Origin: Sphagnum compactum
Lineage: Eukaryota; Bryophyta; Sphagnopsida; Sphagnales
Reading direction: 5' to 3'
NCBI GenBank assembly: GCA_965153455.1
Contig: OZ234493.1
Span: 13,878,213-13,942,212, forward strand
DNA length: 64,000 bases
Positions 46,701 to 59,859 of the stretch are shown here, piece after piece. The notes below the pieces were generated by a model. That model saw nothing but the letters and a program-made list of their open reading frames with translations. It was not told the DNA's origin and ran no database searches. The translations under genes and the position numbers were made by a program. How positions within the stretch are numbered: the stretch's first letter is position 1; the number at the start of each line of letters is the position of its first letter.

Positions 46701-46959
46701 GATCTGATAAATTGCATAACATACATGGGTTATGTGAACTTGATGGGTCGTCCTCGAAATTTTTTCAAGCTGTGCGATAGGCTCCCCTTGAGGTGACAAC
46801 CCCACATAAAGATTGAGCTGTAAGTAGCTGGGTGATCTTGCCCCAAGGCATGCAAGTTTCAAAAGTTTATTGGGGCCTGTGTGTGACATTTTTTATTTCA
46901 TTCAACCTATCTTTGTGTTTAAAAGACAATAGAGTGATCTGTAACGGCTCACGATTAGG
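43761..46959. other. intergenic DNA
   Basis: No gene is recognised. The stretch holds a run of about 17 C at 44580-44596, a weak cgccagattt-type repeat at 44790-44930, and agg/tct words around the phrase gggtctaggtcca at 46200-46340. The open frame at 45444-45695 has no similarity I know. Confidence 0.4.
44580..44596. repeat. homopolymer C run
   Basis: About 17 consecutive C residues; its exact length is likely to be uncertain in any assembly. Confidence 0.9.
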
Positions 46960-47345
46960 GGCCGAAAACGGCCAGTTTCGGCATAGTAGGGCATCAAACG
47001 TGTAACTCGGAATGAAATTTTTACTAAGCAAAAAAACTAGGACCCAACTAGTTTTCCCACCAATTTTGGTTTGTAAACTCAGTTTCATCCTGTCTTTCCT
47101 TTATCCTGGGCGCCTCTTCTGCTGCTGCATATGTTTTCACTCCTCCTGCCTGCACAACTATTACGTACCATAGTTACTCTCTCCAACCTTGTGCATTAAA
47201 TGCTGAGTTTCAGCACTTCATATTGAGATTTTATAAAATTTCCTTACTTTGCAGGTGCCACTGAAAGAGGGGATAGGGGGTGAAAGCAGGCCCAAAGACA
47301 GTGTGACTTCACACAGGGTGACTTTACAAATACCTTTAATATGTT
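46960..47345 (+). repeat. dispersed repeat E, extended copy 4
   Basis: Matches 33715-34060 from aacggccagtttc through ctaggacccaacta, ccaccaattttgg, aaccttgtgcattaaatgct and ggcccaaagaca. Confidence 0.75.
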
Positions 47346-47604
47346 AAATACAACCATTTTACCGCTAGTACCATGGTAAGCTGCAGACGCCTATTTTCAG
47401 TGTGTAGATTCCTTATGATAGAACTGTGGGCCAATATCTCAGAAACACAATATAACTCTTCAAAAGATGTTGTTCGTTCTTTTTCTTGTTCTCTTCACTT
47501 GCACATGATGAACAATCGCTGCAGATGCGATATTTCTGTACTTATAAAATGACTACCGAGCTAATTGAGTGTTGTTTTATAATGTTTTTTTCCTACGTCA
47601 AAAG

Positions 47605-47822
47605 AGTTGTTCTCTGTTGGGTCCACTTTTGGTCCCACCAGGTCCACTTGCGAATTGAATATTTGCTGGAGAAATATGAGTGAGAACAGGTCTGTTGGGT
47701 CCACTTTTGGTCCCACCAGGTCCACTTCTGAATTGAATCATTGCTGGAGAGATATGAATGAGAACATGACCTGGTGGAACCAGTTACCAGTTGACGGAAC
47801 AGCTTCTCATCCTACCATAACG
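47605..47822 (-). repeat. tandem repeat related to 32585-32960, inverted
   Basis: Two units of tgttgggtccacttttggtc and ccaccaggtccactt, then gaacatgacctggtggaacc and caccataac-like ends, which match 32585-32960 in reverse complement. The next flank (gggccagagtgaac, 47836) has the same orientation as at 33056, so the array is flipped relative to its flank. Confidence 0.8.
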
Positions 47823-47899
47823 AGGAGGGCTTTGCGGGCCAGAGTGAACTAGCAGCCACCAATGCACCAGTTGTCCACTGGATGGGCTGCATTTTTTCA

Positions 47900-50800
47900 T
47901 TCGACGTCAGACGGGGTTTTTTCATTCAAGCCCTTAACCTTCTAATCCTAATTATCAATTTATTAAGGTTCGCCCTAATTCATGGATGATGAACATAGGT
48001 CCCATATGTAATTATAACAAACAATTTATAGTGGAAACAATGTTATAATTACAACCATTTTGGTTTAATTAATGCATATTTTACTAAATTTTGTTTACCT
48101 AATTTATTTATGGAATAGACATTATAATACATCTTTCCATATAATTATTATAAATATGTACTATTGGATTATGGTTTAGGTTTAAGGTTGGAACACATAA
48201 ATTAGTTAGCAAGTTTTTTACAAATTTATAATAATTAACTTAAATTAGGCTAAATTGGGGGGTGGGGGGGGGGATTTTAGGGTTTTAATATGTGTGAAAT
48301 AATACAATTTCATTCTATATCTTTTACAAAGAGAGTGCAAAAAAAATAGTTTGGAGAGATCACGCAAAGGGTAAAAAACATTTTTTTTTTTTGTTCTTTT
48401 ACAAAATTTATTTTACTGTTTTTGAAGATTAAAGGTTTTTTCAATGAATAAAGTTTTAAAATTTTGTTTCTAAATTTTTTCCTATTTTTTTAATAAAAAA
48501 TTTGCATTATATAATTTGTATAATTTGTATAGTTTTTTGGGTTTAGGGCAAATTTCACTAGGATCATTTTTTGTTAGGGTTTGATAGTTAAGGTTGTAAT
48601 ATGGTTATGGCAAAATATCATTTGGATTTTTAGGGTTATGCCTTATGGTTTTATGTTTACGAATTTGGTTCATATATTTCAAGGCTTAAAGTTTATACTC
48701 TAGACATTGCTCATTGTATTGGTTTTTTATTTTATCACCTGTTTAGATCTATAACATAATTATGAATCTCCTTTATTTTTATACGTTCCATAGTTGTTAA
48801 AGTTCAATATTTCGTAACCCACTTTTGTTTAAATGTAATACCCATATCATATTGTGATAATTCATTAACCATGAAACATAGAAATATTTTAAAAATACTT
48901 GATCCCCCTCCAATACATCATGAAATTCATGTTTTCAAATTTATTTATTCACCTTACAGTATGATTTAACATACATAAAAATGAACACAATACAAAATTG
49001 GCCACATTGATGATACAAGGGGTTAGGGTTTAATGTAAAATTTACTACTTAATGTTCAAATTATGGTTTAGGTTTAAACTTTAGGACATATAAATTAATT
49101 AAAAAAAAATTACGAATCTTAATTAATTAAAATAAATCTAGGGTGCATTTTGGGCGAAATTTTTAGGGCTTAAACATATGTAAAACAATGCAATGTCATT
49201 TTATATTTTTTTAACGAAAGTGAAAGAACTGAACTTGGAAATTGATATACATTTTTTTGTGTTTCTTTAAATGCAATACCCCCATGTCAGGTCGTTTCAA
49301 AATAACCAATATGTAGTTTGGGTGACCTTTCCATGAAAACCAAAGCTTATATGCAATATTTGCATGCAAATTCATTTTGAAATAATCCATAGGTGATTTA
49401 TTTAGACAACCTTAGGTGAATAATCAACCTAAAATGCAATATCCAAATGTAAAGTCACTTGAAAATAAGTGGTTTGGGTACCCAATATATGTTTTTTTTA
49501 ATATTTAAATTAATTTTATAACAATTAATTATCTTGAATAATTATAAAAAATAATGATTTGAATAACATATCACCATAAAAAATGTCATAAAAATAATAA
49601 ATTAAATATCAAATTATTATTTTGATTTTTAAATCTAAATTTTAATTATCTGAACAATTAAGGTTCAACCAAATCATCAATTAATTTACATTTACAAATA
49701 TATGGTTGTTTAAATATGGTAATCAGTCATTTACATTATTTAAAATATTTTTTTATTAATTCCTTAATTATGACATTATTTGTTGATAGTTAAATTAGAT
49801 TATTATGTCATATGAGTCCCACAAATATTATAATGGAAACCTGTATGTAAATAATGCAAAAGGTGTTAAAAATCAATAATTATTTATGGACCTACATGCG
49901 GGTATTGCGATGGATGTAAAAAAACCAACAACCTCAAATATAATGTAACAGCTTCCCAACATGCTGATGAACAATATAACTTACAATTTACAACTCACAC
50001 CTTACACCCTAAAAAAGTTGATACCCATACCATGGCATCAATGCTCATAAATAGTTGTGTATGAATATAGATCATGGTACCTAAAATGTTGTTACCAGTC
50101 AAATATGATATGAATCGAAATATCCAATTTTCACATACCATGGCAATATGGTTTCAACCGCAGTACAATGAGCAAACCATACCCATCTAGTCAGATATTT
50201 TCATACTCATATTGATACCCAGGTTCATATATGAATACAACCTATATAACTAGTCCAACATTGGTCAAAACCCAAAGTTGATTGAACAAAAAAAACTATA
50301 GGTGGTAATTGGTGTTATTAGGACCTATTCCCGAGCCTATTCCCGATCAAAAATGGTGTTGTTTTGTATTATGAAAATAGCCCATTCCACCCAAGAACAC
50401 ATCTAACCAAGTTTGTTTTTCTTAGGTTGTAACAAGTTCTATTAGAACCTGTTTCCAACGTGTAATAGATACTATAGGAAGGATTCATCCATTCTACCTT
50501 GGAACACATCAAGTCAGGTCATTCTATTAAATGGCATTGATTAATGTTTTCAAGTTAGGGTCTGTTCCAATTTGTAATTTGTACTTTGGTGTTGTTTTAG
50601 AGTTGATTCACATCACAAGCAGAATGGTGAAACCAAAAGTGAAACCGATAATCAACGGTTATAGAATTTTTTTAAAAAACCCCTTCAAAAGTATTGGAGT
50701 AAGACACCAAAACCAATTACATACTATGGAACAAGCCCATTCCATGACCTTAGGAAGGTGACGAGCTTAGTATGGCAACTGAAATTCCATTTCCAAATAA

Positions 50801-53800
50801 AATCATTAGGAAATTATTATGTGGTGATAAATTTAATTATATATCTAAACAAGATGCAAGAATTAGATTTTTTTGAAATGCCCATTTATTGTCTTAGATG
50901 AAATATTATGGGTTATAAGGTGCCCTCCATCAACACTAGAAAAAATCCAACCACATGTCTCTTTATGTTATATTGGTAGTTGGTTATTTATCAATCATCC
51001 ATAAAGCATTTTTTTTTGTTTTGAAACACATGAATTAGAGAAGAAATTTTTTAATTTGGCACCTTTCTGTTATTATTCCACATGCTCAAACATTTGCACA
51101 ACATTATATACCATAGCACCCAAATGGATTTGACATTAATTTAATTAATTTTTTTAATTGTTAAAATGTCTTCAATTTTTTTGAATTTTTTAAAAACTTG
51201 AAAAATTTCAAGTATCCATTGTTGAAAGTTCATAAACCTAATGGGGCCACCACAATCCTTCTTTGATAGGTAGGTATGAGTTGTAATGCCTCTTCTACAT
51301 GCATGAGGAGGTGGGACGAAGAGCTTTTTCTCACACCAACTTGTCCTATTCTTGCACATTGTAATTAAACATTCTTACCTCAACATAGAAACAACCTGCA
51401 TCACCATGGCCGGAGTAGTATTTCCAAATTCATGGAGTTGGAGTGTAAATTTCAAAAGTAAAAAGAGGATAAAGAAAATTTTTCCCTTAGACAAAATAGA
51501 TGTTTATTGTTTTGAACAATTCTTGTTTTGCAACTAAGATGGAGGAGTGTGAGAGAATCATTCAAAGAAGCAACATTTCAAATTTTGCACACTCTTATTA
51601 TGACACTGCAACATGATGACAATATTGCAAACATTCAACACAATTCAAGAATTATCTCATCATTTGACGAGCAACCATAAATCCTCATTTTTTCCCCTTG
51701 GCTTTAAGGATCATACAAAAGAACCTTAAGGGAGCACAAGCTTTGAAGTAGTTCCAACAATGTTGTCATTGAATACATTTTGTTTTGGTTTCATCAACAA
51801 AGTTCTTTCTTAATGCAATTGCTCCATTTTCTGACTTTGGATTGTTTGAAGAAAGTTTCTTGAAAAAGATTTATATTTTGTCAAGTTGAATCATCATTTG
51901 AGGGCATTTGAAAGCAAGCATAGTTGTGCAACCTTTGGTAAGGCTTTAGCAAATTTGACAACCACACATTGTGAAATAATGTGTTTTCTAGTGCTTATCT
52001 AATATCCTTTTTCTCCATGTTTTCAAGTCTTGCAATTTATGTTTCATTGGTATAATGTTGAAGTCTTGGTAACATGTATAACTATTCTCTTAACTACTTG
52101 TGCAATCCAAGTTGAAAAGGGTCAAAACAAAACCCTTAAATCCAAAATCCTAAGCACAAAACCTACACTTTTATTTAATGTTGCATTAGATTTGTTATTG
52201 GGGGAAAAGTTAGGTTTGACCATGAGCTGAAAAGAAGAAAGATGGTGATGTGATGTGACAAGATTGTCCCTTGCAAACAATGAAGAGAAAATCCAAAACC
52301 ACAATGCTAAAATGAAAGGCAAATCTTTGGTATATTCTTTTATTCATGTTTTTTTTTCTATTCACAAAACTTGTGATGTTTTGAATATTGTTATATAGGA
52401 CCTCACATAGTGATTAATGTTTTTATGCTCAAAATTGCACAATGATTTTAAATATAATCTTATGTTTCTAGTTTTTAGAATGGGGTGATTGCAAGCTAGA
52501 GGGTCTATAAAATCGTGTACAAGGGCAACTATTTTCGCACCCCTTCAAGTTCAAATGCTTAGATAATAAATTTGTGCACACATATATTCAATTTCAATAC
52601 AATAAACAACTCTAGATATTAAACGAGAATATATATATATATATATGATTAAATACAATCTTTGGGGGACTTTTTTGTCTATAAACTAGAAGTGAAACTA
52701 TCTTGCAAAATTATGCATATGGATTCACTAAATTAAAAAAGTCCTCAATGAACAACATTTATATTTTTCTCAAAATTCAATGACATGTTGATGAACCATA
52801 GATGGAAGTTTCCATGCCATTTTGTATCATGAAATGTATTTTAATGGACTTTTGAAAGTCGCAAAATGCACCAATTATTTCCATTTTAAAATGAAAATGA
52901 AACCTTTATTATTATTATTTTCATGAAAAATGATTATATACATAAGTAAAATAGTGACCTAGGTCAATTTTTAAATATCAGATGTGGTTTAGGCATGGAT
53001 AACAATGTCACATTTGTTGCAATCAAAATACACTATGAAAATGTATTTTTATGGAAACCTCAAATGTCATTTTTGGTCCATTATAGCTTGTAGTTACTCA
53101 ATGGTGCAATTCAATTCACATTTAATGCCCTAGAAATTCACTCTTCAACATGAGGTTGGTTTTCAACATTTGTCTTTTGTACTTGTAGTCGAACTACAAA
53201 TTAATCATCATTAAAGATGAAATTTCAAGGTGCAATGCCCAATTTGATGTAAGAATTATGAAATTCAGATATGAAGAAAACACTATTAAAATTCACAATT
53301 TATTTGACCAGGAAAATCAATAGAAAAGAACCCATTTTAAACAACCACCAAAAAGTTCATCCAATCATTTTGGACGCGTCATTTTGTACACATCTAGCAT
53401 GACCAAGATGGTTTATTTGACTAGGCCTAAGGTGGTGTTTTTGACTAGTCATTTTGACCAGTGACTATTTGACTACTAGTCAAATTGAACATTATTAGCC
53501 CATTTAAAGTGAACGTTAATCAACAAAATGTGTTGATTGGTCAATGGGCAATCAACATTTGAAATGTTGGGATCAAAGTTTGAACCTTGTTCTCCTAAAT
53601 GGGACACCCTAAACTTTGCCATCCAACTACCACTTTTGACCTATTGCTTATGAAGCCAAATACTAAAGTTAATGGACATTGTATCAATTTGTGCTAAAAA
53701 TCATCAACTTTGAAATGTGATTTCTTTTTTATATTTTGCTCAAATGAAACAAATGAATTTTCAAATTTGGAATTTTTCATAAATGTACACATTTGTAATA

Positions 53801-55320
53801 AATGGAAACCAAAAATTTCAAATCATTTTGATTAAAAAATGTTTGAATGTTATTGTTTAGTAACAAGTCAAACAGAAAATTTTCATCCCATACTTTGGAC
53901 ATGTAACTATATATACGTAAATATGTATTTTTATAATAAAATTTGGACTACTATTTTTAATCAAAAATAAATAAATTTTATGACTTAATTTTTTCAAAGC
54001 TCAATCACTTTATATTAATTCTTCGTAGAATACTTATAAATTTCTTCAATAACATGTCATTAATATTACAAAATTGCACCATGTTACATCCCAACATGTA
54101 TTATATTTATTGAACAATATATATATAATCGTATGAATACATGTTGAAATGTATGTATATAACAAGTTTCATAATAATAATAATAATAACTCATAATAAC
54201 TACAAAAATTAACTTTAATTATCTATTTCAATCAATTTTTAATATTTCAATATTATGTCAATTCAATTATAGAGAAATTTTGTGTTTGAATATTTCAATA
54301 ATATTACAATATATTTAGAAAGTTACAAAAAATTATTGTCATTCAATACATTCAAATGTTTTTGTGGTTTAATAATTTCAACTTTTTATATAATTCCACA
54401 AATTATTAGACCTAAATATCTTTTCAAATAATAATATAATTGCTAAAATCATAAATAAGTTTTTAAACAAAAATTGTAATTAAAAAATTTCACAAAAATT
54501 TTATATAATTAATTTCAAGACGATAATGTAACTAAATCATTATAAAAATAATTATAAGTACATAATTTGAAATATATATATAATTAAATAATTACATAAA
54601 TTTAATGTAATTGAATTACAAACTACAATATTTCATAAAATAATCAAATAATTACAGTAATTTTTTATGAATAAATAATTTTCGAAATAAGAAAATATCA
54701 AATAATAGTTTTTGTTTTTGAAAAAATTGATTCAATATCTACAATAAAATATTATAAAATATTATAAAATAATTTCAGAAAAATTACTATAATGAAAGAA
54801 AATTTCTAAACTTATGTAATTAAGTACATTAAAAAACTATTGTAACTAATACTTTCAAAAAACATCAATTAATAAATAACATGATAATTATAATTAATTC
54901 TAATAATAAATTCTAATTCTAAAAACCTTAACATCACATCAATTGAAGATTTTGAAAACTAATATTTATAACATTTTTCCAAATAAAAATGTAAACAACA
55001 AATTGATTAAATAAACTTTGGTTTACATAATAATGTAATATGTCATATTGTTACTAATTGACATAATATGTAGGTTATAATAAATAATTTTATAGATGAA
55101 AGATCTTAAATATCAACTAATAACTAATTATTAAAAGATCAAGATTGAAATTTTACTTTTAATAATATCGAAACAAATATTAAAAATAATATGTTTTAGT
55201 ATGTACCAAAATAAACATTAAAAATGTTTGTTTGAACCAAATTTGGTATTAAACCAAAATGATGAAACATACATTATTAACATTGTATATGTTTAATTTA
55301 CCCAACACAAGACTTACGGC
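47900..55320. other. long AT-rich intergenic stretch
   Basis: About 7 kb without a gene I can support. 53900-55300 is extremely AT-rich, with almost no open frames. Words with aaatgcaata near 49265-49460 echo the 79-bp repeat at 33.4 kb. 50030-50280 has many gatacc/atggta words. Open frames at 50531, 51141, 51352 and 52030 have no recognisable features. A (TA)n run lies at 52629-52647. Confidence 0.5.
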
Positions 55321-55329
55321 ACCTAGTTA

Positions 55330-55527
55330 GTATACACAATATTTATCCATTTTGCCGAGGCCAAGTGCCATTTTGACCAATGAGACCCCTAGGGTACTTA
55401 CATAATATACGTATCCCTTGTCACCTTTGATTAAGCCAAATGCCATTTTGACCAACAAAACCCATAGGGTACATAAGTAGTATAGGTACCCCTCGTCACT
55501 TTTGACTAAATCAAATGTCATTTCGAC
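55330..55527 (-). repeat. 75-bp minisatellite, two full units and a partial
   Basis: The phrase gccattttgaccaa or its variant recurs at 55367, 55442 and 55517, exactly 75 bp apart. Because the period is a multiple of three, a minus-strand open frame (55602-55327) shows a 25-residue repeat (VKMAFGLIKGDKGYVYYVST-like). It has no upstream gene structure and I do not call it a gene. TTGAC-type words (W-box cores) are frequent here and on to 55690. Confidence 0.75.
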
Positions 55528-55609
55528 TGGGATATTCATTTTTAAGTACATTTTGACTAAATGTTCAATTTGACACCTGGTTGAATAGGTCATCTTGGTC
55601 AAATTGCTT

Positions 55610-58600
55610 AATCAAAAACTACACATGTCATTTAACACTTGAGCTTCCAATCAAAATGGATATGTTTAAAGGTCAAAAAGGATCATTTAGTCAAGTTGTA
55701 TGGTTTGATAATCCATGAATTCTAATAATGAAAAGAAAAAACATTCAAGTTGTTATGGCTAATCCATTTTGGAGATTCCACAAATTACTTTCAAGGGTTG
55801 AATTTTTAATGATATGGAATAATTGGTATCTCATCAATAAAAGTAAATTGTTTGTGAGCTAGGTACAAGTATGGATTTAACAAAGAATTCTAATGTTTGA
55901 AAAAATAAAGAACATAAGTAAAACCCAATGAAAAGTGTTCCACTTATGATGTGATGTCAATGAAGGTGTAAAGCCACCAATTATGAGTTTAAAAATATTG
56001 TCTAGTTGTGTTGGACGTATGAACTAAAAGATTGATAAGAAATAAGAATCAAGATTTGTGAAAACATGTAAACAAAATCAAGGAACAACAATTGATGAAA
56101 ATCAAAATGGATGAAAAAGTGTGCATGTGCATTCATTCATGTTGAAAATATAAATAATATTTTAGTCTGTGCTGAAAATATTGAAAAATCAACTATAATT
56201 TGCCAAAATGAATTTTTGAATTAATTAATTAATTGACATAATGTGTTGAATCTATTAACGTGTTATAATAGTCACTTGAAATCTTTTGACCTTAATTTGA
56301 ACTATTGTCACATGGTTCTTGTTTGTTTATTCAATAGGTTTAGGAATTTATCCCCATTTAATTCCCATTGACCTAAACATGAATATCTAATATAATAGTT
56401 CCAAAGCGATTTTTGGATTTAGTATTTTTCCAATGTTATGTTAAGGGAAACTCACATCAATTTTTGTGTAATTTTCAATTAGGTTTTGGTTAGCTCCCTA
56501 GTTAACAATATAATGACATGCATAATATATTTTGGATGGAGTATAACCATTTTATGGTGGAAAGTATCAATGACATTGATAAATGTGCACAAAATCCAAT
56601 TTGCTTTTAAAACACAAGTTGGGCAACTATAATGATTGGCCCACATGATTGCATTTAAATAAAAATTTGCTTTATATTTATCTATTTTTCAAATTGTGTG
56701 GTCACGAACGATTGCAAAACAATTAACACAATTAATTAGATGTGATAAATATTGTTAGAAACCCAAATAAGGGTTTTAATGGACAACCATTAAAAATGTG
56801 TAATGAATTAAATGTGGCATTGGGCTTGATGTAATTATAAGATAATATTCAATAGATAAAATATTTTTGAATTTTTGGGTTTTATTTTTATTTTATTTTA
56901 AGTGAAAAGATGATTTAAAATGTAATTATCTTTCTTGCACAATATTTTCAAAGAAAAAAATGATGTAATGGTTAAAATCCCCTCCCCCCTTTTCTCACAA
57001 AGGTCCAAGGTTTAATTATTTTCCCAAATTCTCCTTTTCTCCCACAAACAAAATGGGTGGGAAAAAATAGCCCTTGGGCAAATTCTTCAAGTTTGTTACC
57101 ATCAATGAACAACTTCCCCAAGGAAAAGTGGACAAAATGGCAATCTCAATCAAATTGCCCAAGGGAAAAAAAGGGACTTGGAATACTCAACCGAGAAGAA
57201 ATGGACTTGGAATTCCAACCAAATTCCTCAAGGAGTAATTTGGTTGAAGAGAAAGGGACTTTCCCAATGAGAAAAATGGATTACATCACAAACTTACTAA
57301 TCTTTCTAAGTTTGTATTAATTTTGTGCAAAATTCGATTTTCATAGGTTCGTACAAAAATCACATGAATTTCATGTTATGGTTAATATGAACCATATTTG
57401 TACATATTGAATATCTAATTATTCAAATGGATGAGACATTGTTTTTAAATGACATACGTGAATGTTCATGTTTAATACACAAAAATTACATAATTTTAAG
57501 GCAAAATTACTTCACAATAATTATAAGGGAGCAACTTCCTTGAAGAGAAGGGGACTTGACAATCCCAACCAAGTTACCCAAGGAACCATGTTTTGGACCC
57601 AAGTTCCCCATGGTTGGGGCTACCATGGTTCCCTTCTCCCCTAGGAACTTGCTTGAAGAAGTTGCCTAAGGGTTTTTATTTCATCCATTTCATCTATGGA
57701 AAAAAAGGAGAATTTGGGAAAAGAATCAAAGTTTAGACTTGTGTGTTGAAAGGGTGGAATTTTAACCACTACATCACATTTTTTTCCTTGAAAATATTGT
57801 GCAAGAAAGATACTTAAAAAGTTAATCATAGTTTTTGGGTATAGTAAAAAATATTTCAAAAATATTTTTCCTAGTATGCACTACCCTACAAACTATGTCA
57901 AGGTTAGTGCTACATTTAATTTGTTGCGTACCTATATTGCTTACTAGGGTAATAGGTGGAGCTACCTTTATGGGCTAAATGTGAAGAAATGCTTAAAGTG
58001 ATTCAAATTTAACTGCACCTTATACATATGTGCCAATATCTACCACATTTTTAAAATGTATAAAGTATTTCCCAACACTCCCCATAAACATAAAAATATT
58101 GGATAATGTAATGTAAAATGAAGATCACTTGAATTCCATCACATGGGTCAATCATTATGCCTAGTCAATTAACTATAATTATGTTATGTATTAGAATATA
58201 AGTCAAAGTTTCTTTTATTGCATTATTGGCATACTTGTCATCTACGATATGCTTTTGTTAGTGAGTAATTATACACACAAGAGTAAAAAATACATAGAAT
58301 GGTGCATGTACTCTATTGAATGAATAAAATGATACAAAAAGTTTGATATTATAGTGTTTAGGTGTAAGCACAAATAATTAATACTAATAACCTAACACTA
58401 ACAATGATATGACCAATAATTATTTAAATTAAATTTCAAACTAACTAGCCAATAATATAGCTAATATTAATTAAAAGCTACAAGTGATTAATATATAAGA
58501 GGATAAAAAAATACAAATATTCATTAACAATTTTGACTAAGTGTGACTCGAATTGTAGCTATTTTATTCTACCTTCATTGTATTATTTCATTAGATTACT

Positions 58601-59859
58601 TAAAGGAAGTAAACAATTATATTTTTCATTGAAAGGATTGTTAATTTGGTCTATCATTAGAAAAATTCTTGTCAATTTTAACCCTATGTTTGCAACTAGT
58701 GTGTGATTAGTGTTCAAATTAATTCATTTTGCAAATACACTTGTGGCAATCCTATGTCACTATAGTTGCAAGTGCTTGTAATTATGTATGCGACTACATG
58801 CTGATGAATCTAGATTTTAGTTGTACATGTGACTACAATTTGTCACTCATCGGGGCTAGGCTACGTAATTTGGACATGTGGCTCATGTGACTATTTATAA
58901 TATAACCACAAATGTAATTGCAAAGGTCAAGTTCTACATTGGCTACATGGGGACCAAGGTTCATGTGACACTTATGTTCATTCATGATAGTGAATAAGAA
59001 AATAGATTGTAATAACAAGGGTTTGCAATTGTTAGTGCAACTATGTGCCACCTGATTTTCTTGTGAATGATTGTTTTGATGACATTTGTGTTAGGTGACT
59101 AAAACATTTTGAAATCATAAATATCTATTACGACTCAAATCCAATCACTAATTGAGTGATTATTTTTTAAATTTCTTTTGGTGAAATCCTTCTTCAAATT
59201 ATATTATAAGAAACACACATGTTGTTTGCATCTATAATTCATTTTTCATTCTCATGAACTTGGAATTATTATTTTTCACCATGAGTTATTTCTAATTTAT
59301 AGGAACTTGTTGTAAAAGGCAAATAATCATATTTTTGCAAACTTTGGTTGTGAATTTTTAAATGCAAGATTCTTGAACACAAAGGTGATATTAATTAACT
59401 TCTATTCTAGTAAAAAAAGTTGCACATTTAAGCAAACTCTTCAACATGTTTATAGTTTGGATTTGACTACAATTTTTTTTCAATTTTTAATATTGGGATT
59501 TCTCGATTTCATGAAAATATTGAATTTTAAATTTTCAAATTTGAAATTCTAACAATGTTTTTGTATGAGACATGATAAATCTCTTTGATTGATAATTTTA
59601 TAAGACTTTTTATATATGTTGAGTCTCTATATACAAAATAAATTGGCTCCTCATGGAAGATTTTTTTTTTTTTTTTTTTGGGTTATTTTCTTATTAGCAT
59701 CTTACAAAATGTTAGGTCATAACCTTGAATTGACTTTGGAAATCATGTGATTGTAATTAGAATCGCTTTGTATGTTAGATTTCACAATTTAGAAAGTTGA
59801 AACTTGAAAGATGGTCAAATAAATGCAAATGATTGATTTTCTTTAAGTTTTTTGTCAAT
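55610..59859. other. AT-rich intergenic DNA
   Basis: No gene is supported. 57040-57320 and 57530-57860 share words such as cccaaggaa, ggacttgg and ttcccaaattctcc in both orientations, which suggests a degraded inverted repeat of about 0.8 kb. Open frames there and at 58833-59051 resemble nothing I know. A T-run of about 19 lies at 59661-59679. Confidence 0.45.
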
